Source: JAUREX01 sp964472135 (GTDB taxonomy: Bacteria; Pseudomonadota; Alphaproteobacteria; Rhodobacterales; Rhodobacteraceae). Taken from it: DNA of 64,000 nucleotides. Under the pieces are notes generated by a model, which saw nothing but the letters and a program-made list of their open reading frames with translations, searched no databases and was not told the DNA's origin. The stretch spans positions 1 to 64,000 of the forward strand of contig CAYYJB010000002.1 of assembly GCA_964472135.1 (NCBI GenBank). Reading direction: 5' to 3'. Of this stretch, positions 18,298 through 27,903 are shown one piece after another. The stretch's first letter is position 1, and every line of letters starts with the position of its first letter. The translations under genes were made by a program, and so were the position numbers.

Positions 18298-20823
18298 TCA
18301 GTAAAGCCCGCCCGAGCTGACGGTGCCAAAGGTCGCGGGCGGGAGTTCCGAGCCCTCGGCCGCCTCGGCCTCGCCCGCGTCGAAGAGCTGGAGGTTCGAG
18401 CCCATGGCAAAGCCGCCATCGACCCAGGCCTCGGTGCCGAAGCGCGTCTCGACGCCGTCGCGGAAATATTCGGCGATGACGTTGTCGCCCTCGGCATCGT
18501 CGGGCAGGCGCGCGCCGGTGAAGCGGTCGATGCGGGCGAAATAGCCGCCCGGGGGCACATCGAAGGCCGAGCCCCCGAAGCGTTCGATCGCAACCGCCAT
18601 CACATCCTGGAACACCGGCCCGCAGAGCCCGCCGCCCGAGGTGTCGGGCATCGGGCGGGGGGTGTCGAAGCCGATGTAGCAGCCGGCGACGAGGGTCGAG
18701 GTATAGCCCACGAACCACGCATCCTTGTTGTCGTTGGTCGTGCCCGTCTTGCCGGCGACGGGGACGGGCAGCCTGATCATCCGCGCGGTGCCGCGCTGGA
18801 TCACGCCTTCCATCATCGAGGTGAGCTGATAGGCCGTCACCGCATCCATCACGCGCTGGCGCGAGGTCATGAGGCGGGGCCCCGCGCCCTCGGGCAGCGC
18901 CTCGGCCTCGCAATCGAGGCAGACGCGCCGGTCGTGGCGATAGACGGTGCGCCCGCGGCGGTCCTGCACGCGATCGACCAGCGTCGGCTCCACCCGCTGG
19001 CCGCCGTTGGCGAACATCGCGTAGGCCGCCGTCATCCGCCACAGTGTCGTCTCGCCCGCGCCCAGCGAATTGGCGAGGAACGGGTCCATCCGGTCATAGA
19101 CGCCGAAGGCCTCGGCATAGCGCGCGACCGTCTCCATCCCGGTTTCCTGGGCAAGGCGGATCGTCATCAGGTTGCGCGACTGCTCGATCCCGGTTCGCAA
19201 CGGGACTGGGCCGTAGAACTTGTCCGAGGCGTTCTTGGGCGTCCAGAGCCCCTCGGGGGTGTCGATCTCGATCGGGGCGTCGATGATGATGTTGGCCGGC
19301 GTGAAACCCTGATCGAGAGCGGCGGCATAGACGAAGGGCTTGAAGGCCGAACCGGGCTGCCGGCGGGCCTGCGTCGTGCGGTTGAACACCGAATGCTGAT
19401 AGGAAAACCCGCCCTGCATGGCCAGAACGCGGCCCGAGTTCACATCCATGACCATGAGCGCGCCCTGCACCTCGGGGATCTGGCGCAACGACCAGCCGCC
19501 GTCGCTGCCATCAGCGCCGCGGAGCGCGGCCAGATAAACGACATCGCCCGGCGTCAGCATGTCGGCGACGCGCCGGATGCGCGCCGTCCCCTCGCCTTCG
19601 CGGGCGGCGCGGCGGGTCCAGACCTTCTCGTCGCGCTCGGCCCGGTGGGGGTTGCCGTCGGCGCGCAGGAGCGGCTCGCCCTCGATCCCGAGGCGCGCGC
19701 CCTCGCCCTCAAGCGCGAGCACGACGCCAAGCCGCCAGCCCTCGATGTCGCGCGCCGTCTCGAGCGCGCCGAGCGCCTCGCGCCAGGCGGCCTCATCCCC
19801 GAGCGTCGCGGGATCGACCGCAAGCCCCGTGCCGCGCCAGACGCCGAGGCGGCGGTCATAGCGTTCGAGCCCGTCGCGCAGCGCCCTGGCGGCGGCGCGC
19901 TGGATGTCGGGTTCGACCGTGGCGCGGATCGTGAGGCCGCCGGTAAAGAATTCCTCCTCGCCGAAATCGGCCGAGAGCTGGCGACGGATCTCGTCGGTGT
20001 AATAGTCGCGCGGGGGCAACTGGGCGCGGAAGCTGTCGTAATCGCCCGCCTGAACGCTGAGGAGCGGGCGCGCCGTGGCCCCGTCGCGCTCGGCCGCCGT
20101 GATGTAGCCGTTCTCGAACATCTGGCCCAGCACATAGTCGCGCCGCGCGACCAGCCGGTCGCGGTTCCTGACGGGGTGGAAGTTCGAGGGCTGCGTCGGC
20201 AGCGCCGCGAGCGTCGCGGCCTCCTCGAGCGTCAGCTCGGCCAGCGTCTTGTTGAAATAGGTCTGCGCGGCGGCCGTGACGCCATAGCTGTTCTGGCCGA
20301 GGAAGATCTCGTTGAGGTAGAGTTCGAGGATCTGCGGCTTGGTCAGGACGCGCTCGATCCGGGTCGCGAGGACGATTTCCTTGATCTTGCGCTCGGCCGT
20401 CCGGTCGCCCGACAGCAGGAAGTTCTTCATCACCTGCTGCGTGATGGTCGAGGCCCCGCGCAGGTTCTGCCCGCGGCTGCGCACCGCCTCGACCGCGACC
20501 GCCACGATCCCCACCGCGTCATAGCCCGAATGGGTCCAGAAGTTCTTGTCCTCGGCCGAGACGAAGGCGTTCTGCACAAGCTCGGGAATATCCTCGATCG
20601 GGGTGAAGAGGCGCCGCTCGCGGGCGAATTCATCGATGAGGCGCCCCTCGACCGAATAGACGCGGCTGATGATGGGGGGGCTGTATTGCGCGAGGCTCTC
20701 GTGCCCCGGCAGGTCGCGCGCATAGAACCAGATCAGCCCCCCGAGCGCGAGCGCGCCAAAGAGCGCGCCGAGCGTCGCAAGCGTGAAGAGCGCGCCGAGG
20801 GCCGAGAGGACGAACCGGATCAC
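18298..20823 (-). CDS. mrcA: Penicillin-binding protein 1A (bifunctional transglycosylase/transpeptidase)
   Basis: An 841-residue class A PBP. An N-terminal membrane anchor (about residues 5-35) leads into a GT51 transglycosylase domain with AEDKNFWTHSGYD, RGASTITQQVMKN and a KIKEIVLATRIER block. An OB-like insert follows, then the transpeptidase domain with the active-site motif SAFK (GSAFKPFVY), SRN (QSRNLMT) and KTG (GKTGTTNDNKDAWFVGY). It polymerises and crosslinks peptidoglycan on the periplasmic face. Length and insert fit PBP1A rather than PBP1B or PBP1C. Start ATG at 20823. The aminotransferase gene lies upstream on the same strand after 52 bases. Confidence 0.95.
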   Translation of the reverse strand: MIRFVLSALGALFTLATLGALFGALALGGLIWFYARDLPGHESLAQYSPPIISRVYSVEGRLIDEFARERRLFTPIEDIPELVQNAFVSAEDKNFWTHSGYDAVGIVAVAVEAVRSRGQNLRGASTITQQVMKNFLLSGDRTAERKIKEIVLATRIERVLTKPQILELYLNEIFLGQNSYGVTAAAQTYFNKTLAELTLEEAATLAALPTQPSNFHPVRNRDRLVARRDYVLGQMFENGYITAAERDGATARPLLSVQAGDYDSFRAQLPPRDYYTDEIRRQLSADFGEEEFFTGGLTIRATVEPDIQRAAARALRDGLERYDRRLGVWRGTGLAVDPATLGDEAAWREALGALETARDIEGWRLGVVLALEGEGARLGIEGEPLLRADGNPHRAERDEKVWTRRAAREGEGTARIRRVADMLTPGDVVYLAALRGADGSDGGWSLRQIPEVQGALMVMDVNSGRVLAMQGGFSYQHSVFNRTTQARRQPGSAFKPFVYAAALDQGFTPANIIIDAPIEIDTPEGLWTPKNASDKFYGPVPLRTGIEQSRNLMTIRLAQETGMETVARYAEAFGVYDRMDPFLANSLGAGETTLWRMTAAYAMFANGGQRVEPTLVDRVQDRRGRTVYRHDRRVCLDCEAEALPEGAGPRLMTSRQRVMDAVTAYQLTSMMEGVIQRGTARMIRLPVPVAGKTGTTNDNKDAWFVGYTSTLVAGCYIGFDTPRPMPDTSGGGLCGPVFQDVMAVAIERFGGSAFDVPPGGYFARIDRFTGARLPDDAEGDNVIAEYFRDGVETRFGTEAWVDGGFAMGSNLQLFDAGEAEAAEGSELPPATFGTVSSGGLY

Positions 20824-20875
20824 AACCCCTCCGAGGGATCAGCAGCCCCCTTCATAGCGCCGCCGCGCGCCCGGG

Positions 20876-22039
20876 TCAAAAGCCCCCGTCCCGCCAGGGT
20901 CCCATCTCACGCAGACGTTTGAGGCCCTCGGCGATGTCCGCGCTCGAGCGGGCGTAGGAAAAGCGCAGGGCGCGCGCCCCGCGGCCCGGGTCGAAATCGA
21001 GGCCCGGCGTCACCGCCACCCCCGCCCGTTCGAGGATCGTGGCCGCCAGCGCGCGGCTGTCGAGGGTCAGATCCGAGACATCGGCGTAGATGTAGAACGC
21101 CCCGTCGGGCGGCGCGATGCGGTGAAACCCCGCCTCGGGCAGGCCCGCGAGCATCAGGCGGCGGTTCTCGGCATAGACGGCGATGTTGGCCTCAAGCTCG
21201 GGCGCCGCCTCGGGCGCGAGCGCGGCAAGGGCCGCGATCTGGGCGACATGGGGCGGGCAGATGAACATGTTCTGCGCGAGGCGCTCGACCATGCGGACCT
21301 GCGCCTCGGGCACGACCATCCAGCCCACGCGCCAGCCCGTCATCGAGAAATACTTGGAGAAGGAGTTGATCACGACGACATCGTCGCTGATCTCGAGCGC
21401 GCTGACGGGGGGCGTGCCGTAATCGAGGCCGTGATAGATCTCGTCCGAGACGAAGGCGATGCCGCGCGCGGCGCAGGTCTCGATCAGCGCCCCGAGTGCG
21501 GCGCGATCGAGCATCGTGCCCGTCGGGTTCGCGGGCGAGGCCACGATCAGCCCCGCCAGATCGGGGGTGCGCGCGATGTCCTCGGGCGTGGGCTGGTGGC
21601 GCGCCTCGGGCGTGGTCGGGATGCCCACGGGTTCGAGCGACAGCGCGCGCAGGATCTGGCGATAGGACGGATAGCCCGGCAGCCCGAGGCCCACCCGCTC
21701 GCCCGCGTCGAAGAGCGCGCTGAACGCGAGCAGGAAGGCCCCCGAGGATCCGGTGGTGACGACGATGCGGGCGGGGTCGATCGACAGGCCGTGGCGGCGG
21801 GCATAGAGGGCCGCGATGGCCGCGCGCAACTCGGGCAGGCCGAGGGCGACGGTATAGCCCATCGCGCCGGCCTCGAGCGCGCGGGCGACGGCGGCGCGGG
21901 CATGGGCGGGGGCGGGCGTGCCGGGCTGGCCCACCTCCATGTGGATGATGTGGCGCCCCCGGGCCTCGGCCAGGCGGGCGGCCTCCATCACATCCATCAC
22001 GATGAAGGGATCGACATCGCCCCGTCTTGAAACCCGCAT
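20876..22039 (-). CDS. Class I/II pyridoxal-phosphate aminotransferase
   Basis: A 387-residue fold-type I aminotransferase (AspC/ArAT-like group). Motifs, numbered from the GTG one codon upstream: NPTG at 172, Asp200 and Tyr203 in SDEIYHG, the PLP lysine Lys230 in NSFSKYFSMTGWRVGW, and an Arg near the C-terminus for the substrate carboxylate. It transfers amino groups between an amino acid and a 2-oxo acid in the cytoplasm; the specific pair is not decidable. I take ATG at 22039, though GTG directly before it at 22042 is possible. It is divergent from the DsbA-like gene and probably transcribed with the downstream PBP1A gene. Confidence 0.9.
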   Translation of the reverse strand: MRVSRRGDVDPFIVMDVMEAARLAEARGRHIIHMEVGQPGTPAPAHARAAVARALEAGAMGYTVALGLPELRAAIAALYARRHGLSIDPARIVVTTGSSGAFLLAFSALFDAGERVGLGLPGYPSYRQILRALSLEPVGIPTTPEARHQPTPEDIARTPDLAGLIVASPANPTGTMLDRAALGALIETCAARGIAFVSDEIYHGLDYGTPPVSALEISDDVVVINSFSKYFSMTGWRVGWMVVPEAQVRMVERLAQNMFICPPHVAQIAALAALAPEAAPELEANIAVYAENRRLMLAGLPEAGFHRIAPPDGAFYIYADVSDLTLDSRALAATILERAGVAVTPGLDFDPGRGARALRFSYARSSADIAEGLKRLREMGPWRDGGF

Positions 22040-22127
22040 CACCCTGCCCCATGCTCCGACCCGCGTTCATCCCAAGCCCGCCCGGCGGCGTCAATCCCGC
22101 CCGGCCCCCGCCCCGCCCGAGGCCCGC

Positions 22128-22883
22128 ATGATCCCCTTCCGTGCCGCACTGATCCCGCTTGCCGCGCTCATCTTTCCCGTCGCGGCCGCGGCCTTCGACC
22201 CGGCGGCGATGACGCCGGCCGAGCGGGCGGCGCTGCGCGCCGAGATCCGCGCCTATCTGCTCGAGAACCCCGAGGTGATGGTCGAGGTCTTCGCCGAGCT
22301 CGACGCCCGCCGCGCCGCCGCCGAGGCCGCCGACGACGCCAGCCGCATCGCGGCCGAGGCCGGCGCGCTCTATGACGATCCCGAGAGCTGGGTCGGCGGC
22401 AACCCCGCGGGCGATGTCACCATCGTCGAATTCATCGACTATCGCTGCGGCTATTGCCGCCGCGCGCACCCCGAGATGGCCGCGCTGCTGGCCGAGGACA
22501 ACAACATCCGCGTCATCGTCAAGGAATTCCCCATCCTCGGCCCCGATTCGGTCGCCTCGAGCCGGTTTGCGATCGCGGTCCTCAACACCGCCGGGCCCGA
22601 GGCCTATGGCCGCGCCAACGCCGCGCTGATCGCGCTCGCCCCGCCCGCGACGCCCGAGGTGCTGGCGGGCCTCGCGGTCGAGCTCGGCCTCGATCCGGGC
22701 GCGATCCTGACGGCGATGGAGGCGCCCGAGGTCACGGCCTTGATCGAACGCAACCGCGCGCTCGCGACCCGGCTCGGCATCTCGGGCACGCCGAGCTTCG
22801 TGATCGGCGACATCGTCCTGCGCGGCTTCCTGCCGCGCGATGCGATGGCCGAGATCGTGGCCGACGCGCGCTCGGGCGGCTGA
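22128..22883 (+). CDS. DsbA-family thiol:disulfide oxidoreductase
   Basis: A 251-residue exported protein of the DsbA/Com1-like family. The signal peptide is about residues 1-22 (hydrophobic ALIPLAALIFPVAAAA). A helical N-terminal segment is followed by a thioredoxin fold with active-site Cys107-Gly-Tyr-Cys110 (DYRCGYCRR) and the cis-Pro loop SGTPSF. It should oxidise or isomerise disulfides in the periplasm. CGYC rather than CPHC suggests a less oxidising enzyme of the ScsC/Com1 type; that is an inference. The gene ends within a tandem 14-base repeat that includes the stop codon, and converges on lipA. Confidence 0.9.
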   Translation: MIPFRAALIPLAALIFPVAAAAFDPAAMTPAERAALRAEIRAYLLENPEVMVEVFAELDARRAAAEAADDASRIAAEAGALYDDPESWVGGNPAGDVTIVEFIDYRCGYCRRAHPEMAALLAEDNNIRVIVKEFPILGPDSVASSRFAIAVLNTAGPEAYGRANAALIALAPPATPEVLAGLAVELGLDPGAILTAMEAPEVTALIERNRALATRLGISGTPSFVIGDIVLRGFLPRDAMAEIVADARSGG

Positions 22884-22899
22884 GTTCGGGCGGCTGAGT
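22872..22899. repeat. 14-base tandem duplication across a stop codon
   Basis: TCGGGCGGCTGAGT occurs at 22872-22885 and again, identically, at 22886-22899, followed by a third partial copy (TCGGGCG). The first copy contains the TGA stop of the DsbA-like gene. The repeat also duplicates the left arm of the hairpin that follows. Confidence 0.8.
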
Positions 22900-22922
22900 T
22901 CGGGCGTCCGATCCCTCAGCCG
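22891..22922. terminator. Hairpin between convergent dsbA-like and lipA genes
   Basis: CGGCTGAG (22891-22898) pairs perfectly with CTCAGCCG (22915-22922), with a short inner CGG/CCG pairing in the loop. It lies between the two convergent stops, its right arm reaching the last codons of lipA. A bidirectional terminator is likely from position; no T tract is present. Confidence 0.5.
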
Positions 22923-23866
22923 CGACCGAGCCGTGCCGCGCGCGCCGCGCTGAGCCGCGCGAAATCGTCGCCCGCGTGATAGGATGACCGCGTCAGCGGC
23001 GTGGCCGACACCATGAGGAACCCCTTGCCCGTGGCGGCGCGGGCATAGGCCTCGAACTCATCGGGCGGGATGAAGCGGGCAACCGCGTGGTGCTTGGGCG
23101 TCGGTTGCAGATACTGCCCGATCGTGAGGAAATCGACATCGGCCGCGCGCAGGTCGTCCATCACCTGATGCACCGCCTGCCGATCCTCGCCGAGGCCCAC
23201 CATGATGCCCGATTTGGTGAAGATCGCGGGGTCGATTTCCTTGGCGCGCTGGAGAAGCCGTAGCGAGTGGAAATAGCGCGCCCCCGGCCGCACCTCGGGA
23301 TAGAGGCCGGGCACCGTCTCGAGGTTGTGGTTGAAGACGTCGGGACGGGCCTCGATAACGGTCTCGAGCGCCGAGGGCGGGCAGCGCAGGAAATCGGGGG
23401 TCAGCACCTCGATCGTCGTCGTGGGGCTCTGGTGGCGGATGGCGCGGATGGTCTGGGCGAAATGCGCGGCCCCGCCATCATCGAGATCGTCGCGATCGAC
23501 GCTGGTGATCACGACATGGGCAAGGCCGAGTTCGGCCACCGCATGCGCGACGCGGCCGGGCTCGAAGGCATCGAGCGCCTGCGGCCGGCCGGTCGCGACG
23601 TTGCAGAAGGTGCAGCCGCGCGTGCAGATCTCGCCCATGATCATCATGGTGGCGTGGCCCTGGCTCCAGCATTCGCCGACGTTGGGGCAGCCCGCCTCTT
23701 CGCAGACGGTGGTCAGTTTCTGCGCCCGGATGATGTCGCGGGTGGCCTTGTAGCCCGCGCCCGTCGGCGCCTTGACGCGGATCCACGCGGGCTTCTTGGG
23801 CTGCGGGTTGTCGGGGCGGTGCGCCTTTTCGGGGTGGCGCTCGCCGGGGATGGTCAGATCGCGCAT
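22916..23866 (-). CDS. lipA: Lipoyl synthase
   Basis: A 316-residue radical SAM enzyme that inserts two sulfurs into octanoyl chains on lipoyl domains. Both cluster motifs are present: the auxiliary cluster CEEAGCPNVGEC and the radical SAM motif CTRGCTFC, plus the conserved C-terminal Ser ligand region RSSYHAGD. The N-terminus MRDLTIPGERHPEKAHRP is typical of alphaproteobacterial LipA. The start at 23866 is chosen because conserved sequence begins there; an upstream in-frame start would add 34 residues. It is divergent from moaA with a 133-base gap that must contain both promoters. Confidence 0.97.
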   Translation of the reverse strand: MRDLTIPGERHPEKAHRPDNPQPKKPAWIRVKAPTGAGYKATRDIIRAQKLTTVCEEAGCPNVGECWSQGHATMMIMGEICTRGCTFCNVATGRPQALDAFEPGRVAHAVAELGLAHVVITSVDRDDLDDGGAAHFAQTIRAIRHQSPTTTIEVLTPDFLRCPPSALETVIEARPDVFNHNLETVPGLYPEVRPGARYFHSLRLLQRAKEIDPAIFTKSGIMVGLGEDRQAVHQVMDDLRAADVDFLTIGQYLQPTPKHHAVARFIPPDEFEAYARAATGKGFLMVSATPLTRSSYHAGDDFARLSAARAARLGRG

Positions 23867-23999
23867 GCGCTCGACTCCGGTCGGGAATGGCCTGCAGATA
23901 AGGGCAAAGCCGGCGATTGGCAACGCGCGGCGGGTGCGACCTTCGCGCCGCGTGGCAGGGGCTTGCAAAGCCCGACGCTTTCGCTAGGGTTTGCCCACC

Positions 24000-25016
24000 A
24001 TGAACGCGCCATCCGTCCAGCCGCTCATCGACCCCTTCGCCCGCGCGATCAGCTATCTGCGCGTCTCGGTCACGGACCGCTGCGATTTCCGCTGCGTCTA
24101 CTGCATGGCCGAGAACATGACCTTCCTGCCCAAGGCCGAGCTTCTGACGCTCGAGGAGCTCGACCGGCTCTGCTCGGCCTTCGTGCGGCTTGGCGTGCAG
24201 AAGCTGCGCATCACCGGGGGTGAGCCCCTGGTGCGCAAGGGCATCATGCAGTTCTTCCGCGCCATGTCGCGCCACCTCGAGTCCGGCGCATTGCGCGAAC
24301 TGACGCTGACGACCAACGGCTCGCAGCTTGCCCGCCATGCCGCGGAACTCGCGTCCTGCGGCGTGCGGCGGATCAACGTCTCGCTCGACACGCTCGACCC
24401 TGACCGCTTCGCCCGAGTCACCCGCTGGGGGCGTCTGCCGCAGGTGATGGAGGGGATCGCGGCCGCCAAAGCCGCCGGGATGAAGGTCAAGATCAACACC
24501 GTCGCGCTCAAGGGCTTCAACGAGGATGAGGTCTTCACCCTCGCCGAATGGTGCGCGGCCGAGGGGCACACGCTGACCTTCATCGAGGTCATGCCGATGG
24601 GCGATCTCGGGGGCGAGGACCGGATCGGGCAATACTGGTCGCTGCGCGAGTTGCGCGCGCGGCTCTCCGAGCGCTACACGCTCACCGACCTCGACGAGCG
24701 CACGGGCGGCCCCGCCCGCTATGTCAGGATCGAGGAGACGGGGCAGAAGCTCGGCTTCATCACGCCGCTCAGCCACAATTTCTGCGAAAGCTGCAACCGC
24801 GTGCGGCTGACCTGCACGGGCGAGTTGTTCATGTGCCTCGGGCAGGAGGACAAGGCCGACCTGCGCGCGGCGCTGCGCTCGGGCGGGGATGACGGCGCGC
24901 TCGAACAGGCGATCCGGGGCGCGATCGCGCGCAAGCCCAAGGGGCACGACTTCGACTATTCGCGCCAGAAGGTCGAGGGGCAGGTCTCGCGCCACATGAG
25001 CCACACGGGCGGCTGA
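24000..25016 (+). CDS. moaA: GTP 3',8-cyclase MoaA
   Basis: A 338-residue radical SAM enzyme for the first step of molybdopterin cofactor biosynthesis. The N-terminal cluster motif is CDFRCVYCM and the C-terminal GTP-binding cluster uses CESCNRVRLTC plus the later Cys in LFMCLG. The protein ends in Gly-Gly, a required feature for MoaA activity. ATG at 24000; a TTG three codons earlier is unlikely. The next gene, 58 bases downstream on the same strand, encodes a molybdenum enzyme that needs this cofactor, so co-expression makes sense. Confidence 0.96.
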   Translation: MNAPSVQPLIDPFARAISYLRVSVTDRCDFRCVYCMAENMTFLPKAELLTLEELDRLCSAFVRLGVQKLRITGGEPLVRKGIMQFFRAMSRHLESGALRELTLTTNGSQLARHAAELASCGVRRINVSLDTLDPDRFARVTRWGRLPQVMEGIAAAKAAGMKVKINTVALKGFNEDEVFTLAEWCAAEGHTLTFIEVMPMGDLGGEDRIGQYWSLRELRARLSERYTLTDLDERTGGPARYVRIEETGQKLGFITPLSHNFCESCNRVRLTCTGELFMCLGQEDKADLRAALRSGGDDGALEQAIRGAIARKPKGHDFDYSRQKVEGQVSRHMSHTGG

Positions 25017-25074
25017 CGTCCGCTCTTGCCATCCCGCAACATATCGGGTTTTCTGCATCCGAAGTGGAGGCGGC

Positions 25075-27903
25075 ATGGACGATCCCCATCTGGACCTGAG
25101 CCCGCGCATCTCGGATGAGGTGCGGCGCACGACCTGCTACATGTGTGCCTGCCGCTGCGGCATCGAGGTGCACCTCAAGGACGGCAAGGTCCGCCACATC
25201 GAGGGCAACCGCGCGCACCCCGTCAACCGGGGCGTGCTCTGCGCCAAGGGCTCGGCGGGGGTGATGCAGCATCTCTCGCCCGCGCGGCTGCGCGCGCCGC
25301 TCCTGCGCGACGGCCCGCGCGGGTCGGGCAAGTTCCGCGAGATCAGTTGGGACGAAGCACTCGCGACCGCCGTCGGCTGGCTCAAGCCCCTCCGCGAGAG
25401 CGCGCCCGAGAAACTCGCCTTCTTCACCGGGCGCGACCAGTCGCAGAGCTTCACCGGCTGGTGGGCGCAGATGTTCGGCACGCCCAATTATGCCGCGCAT
25501 GGCGGGTTCTGCTCGGTCAACATGGCGGCGGGGGGCATCTATACCTTCGGCGGCGCCTTCTGGGAGTTCGGCCAGCCGGATTGGGAGCGCACGAAGCTCT
25601 TCCTCATCTTCGGCGTGGCCGAGGACCATGATTCGAACCCGATCAAGATCGGGCTCGGAGAGCTCAAGGCGCGGGGCGCGCGGGTCGTGTCGGTCAACCC
25701 GGTGCGGACGGGCTATTCGGCGGTCGCGGACGACTGGGTGGGGATCACGCCGGGCACCGACGGGCTTTTCATCCTCGCGCTCATCCATTGCCTGCTGAAG
25801 GCGGGCAGGGTCGATCTCGACTATCTGCGCCGCTGGACCAACGCGCCCTTCCTGCTCGATGCGGCCGAGGGGGCGGGCAAGGGGCTGTTCCTGCGCGACG
25901 CGGACGGCAAGCCCCTCGTGCGCGACCGCAAGACGGGCACGCTGCGCCCCTGGGACGCGGCCGGGGTCGAGGCCGATCTGGCGCAGGGCTGGACGGATGC
26001 GGCGGGCATCACGCACCGCCCGGTCTTTCTGCACCTCGCCGAGCGCTATCTTTCGCCCGAGCACGCGCCCGAGGCGGTGGCCGAGCGCTGCGGCATCCCG
26101 GCCGCGCGCATCCGCGCCATCGCGGCCGAGATCGCGCGCGTGGCCTTCGACGAGGCGATCGAGATCGACCAGCCCTGGACGGACTTCCGCGGCGAGCGCC
26201 ACGCGAAGATGACCGGCCGGCCCGTGAGCTTCCATGCGATGCGCGGCATCTCGGCCCATTCGAACGGCTTTCAGACTGCGCGCGCGCTCCATGTGCTGCA
26301 GGTGCTGCTCGGCGCGGTCGAGACGCCGGGGGGCTTTCGCTTCAAGCCCCCCTACCCCAAGCCGCCCGAGGCCCACCCCCGCCCCCATGCGGGCGTGACG
26401 CCGGGCAAGCCGCTCGACGGGCCGCATCTGGGCTATCCGCTCGGCCCCGAGCACCTGCTGATCGACGAGGCGGGCGCGCCGAAGCGGATAGACAAGGCGT
26501 TTTCGTGGGAGGCGCCGCTTTCGGCCCATGGCCTCATGCACATGGTGATCTCGAACGCACATGCGGGCGATCCCTACCCGATCGACACGCTCTTTCTCTA
26601 CATGGCGAACATGGCGTGGAATTCGTCCATGAACACCGCCGAGGTCATCGCCATGCTGACCGACCGGCGCGCCGACGGCGAATATGTCATCCCGCGCATC
26701 ATCTATTCGGATGCCTATTCCTCCGAGATGGTGGCCTATGCCGACCTGATCCTGCCCGACACGACCTATCTGGAGCGGCACGACTGCATCAGCCTCCTTG
26801 ACCGGCCGATCTGCGAGGCCGATGCCGCGGCGGACGCGATCCGCTGGCCGGTGGTCGACCCCGACCGCGACGTGCGCGGCTTTCAGTCGGTGCTCATCGA
26901 CCTCGGGGCGCGCCTCGGCCTGCCGGGGATGGTCGAGGCCGACGGCCAGGCGAAGTTCCGCGATTACGCCGACTATATCCAGCGCCACGAACGCAGGCCG
27001 GGCGTCGGGCCGCTGGCGGGCTGGCGGGGGGCGGACGGGACGGGCAAGGGGCGCGGCGCGCCGAACCCCTCGCAGATCCAGCGCTACATCGAGAACGGCG
27101 GCTTCTGGGTCGATCACATCCCCGACGAGGCGCGCTTCATGAAGCCCTGGAACGCCGCCTATCAGGCCTGGGCGGTGGCGCGCGGCCTTTATGACGCGCC
27201 GCAGCCCTATGTGTTCAACCTCTACAGCGAACCGATGCGCCGCTTCCAGCTCGCGGCCGAGGGCTTCGGCCCCCGCCAGCCGCCCGAGCATCTGCGCGCG
27301 CGCCTCAGGGCCGCGATGGACCCGCTGCCCGTCTGGTATCGCCCCTTCGAGGAGACGCTCCTGCCCGAGGGCGACTTTCCGCTGCACGCGCTGACGCAGC
27401 GCCCGATGGCGATGTATCACTCCTGGGGGTCGCAGAACGCCTGGCTGCGCCAGATCCACGGGGTGAACCCGCTCTTCGTCTCGGGCGAGATCTGGGCCGA
27501 GCACGGCTTTGCCGAGGGCGACTGGGCGATCCTGACCTCGGCCCATGGCGAGATCCGGGTGCCCGTCGCGCGGATGGATGCGCTGAACGGCAAGACGGTC
27601 TGGACATGGAACGCCATCGGCAAGCGCAAGGGGGCGTGGGCGCTCTCGCCCGAGGCGCCCGAGGCCAACCGGGGCTTCCTGCTCAACCACCTCATCCACG
27701 AGCTGCTGCCGCCGCGGGGCGACGGTCTGCGCTGGGCGAACTCGGACCCGGTGACGGGGCAGGCCGCCTGGTACGATCTGCGCGTGCGGATCCGCAAGGC
27801 GCCGCCCGGCGGGCCCGACCACGCCGAACCGGACTTCGCGCCCATCGCCTCGCCCGTGCCGCCCGCGCCCGCCACCGTCCGCCACGGGGGCCGCACGACA
27901 TGA
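25075..27903 (+). CDS. soeA: Sulfite dehydrogenase molybdopterin subunit SoeA
   Basis: A 942-residue DMSO-reductase-family molybdoprotein matching SoeA, catalytic subunit of the cytoplasm-facing sulfite:quinone oxidoreductase SoeABC of purple bacteria and roseobacters. The N-terminal [4Fe-4S] ligands are Cys21, Cys24, Cys28 and Cys56 (CYMCACRC and VLCAKGS). Cys146 in GGFCSVN is the likely molybdenum ligand. There is no twin-arginine signal, which sets it apart from periplasmic Psr/Phs/Dms enzymes and supports cytoplasmic location. The C-terminal dinucleotide-binding domain starts near residue 780. Its stop overlaps the soeB start (ATGA). Sulfite would come from sulfonate or sulfur compound oxidation; no such genes are in the window. 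Related tetrathionate- or polysulfide-type enzymes remain a lesser possibility. Confidence 0.9.
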   Translation: MDDPHLDLSPRISDEVRRTTCYMCACRCGIEVHLKDGKVRHIEGNRAHPVNRGVLCAKGSAGVMQHLSPARLRAPLLRDGPRGSGKFREISWDEALATAVGWLKPLRESAPEKLAFFTGRDQSQSFTGWWAQMFGTPNYAAHGGFCSVNMAAGGIYTFGGAFWEFGQPDWERTKLFLIFGVAEDHDSNPIKIGLGELKARGARVVSVNPVRTGYSAVADDWVGITPGTDGLFILALIHCLLKAGRVDLDYLRRWTNAPFLLDAAEGAGKGLFLRDADGKPLVRDRKTGTLRPWDAAGVEADLAQGWTDAAGITHRPVFLHLAERYLSPEHAPEAVAERCGIPAARIRAIAAEIARVAFDEAIEIDQPWTDFRGERHAKMTGRPVSFHAMRGISAHSNGFQTARALHVLQVLLGAVETPGGFRFKPPYPKPPEAHPRPHAGVTPGKPLDGPHLGYPLGPEHLLIDEAGAPKRIDKAFSWEAPLSAHGLMHMVISNAHAGDPYPIDTLFLYMANMAWNSSMNTAEVIAMLTDRRADGEYVIPRIIYSDAYSSEMVAYADLILPDTTYLERHDCISLLDRPICEADAAADAIRWPVVDPDRDVRGFQSVLIDLGARLGLPGMVEADGQAKFRDYADYIQRHERRPGVGPLAGWRGADGTGKGRGAPNPSQIQRYIENGGFWVDHIPDEARFMKPWNAAYQAWAVARGLYDAPQPYVFNLYSEPMRRFQLAAEGFGPRQPPEHLRARLRAAMDPLPVWYRPFEETLLPEGDFPLHALTQRPMAMYHSWGSQNAWLRQIHGVNPLFVSGEIWAEHGFAEGDWAILTSAHGEIRVPVARMDALNGKTVWTWNAIGKRKGAWALSPEAPEANRGFLLNHLIHELLPPRGDGLRWANSDPVTGQAAWYDLRVRIRKAPPGGPDHAEPDFAPIASPVPPAPATVRHGGRTT

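Noticed and set aside
24829..27885. Very long minus-strand open frame (about 1000 codons) opposite soeA
   Set aside because: It is antisense to a clearly conserved molybdoprotein; high GC at third positions removes stops in that frame. The translation is Arg/His/Pro-rich without any recognisable domain.
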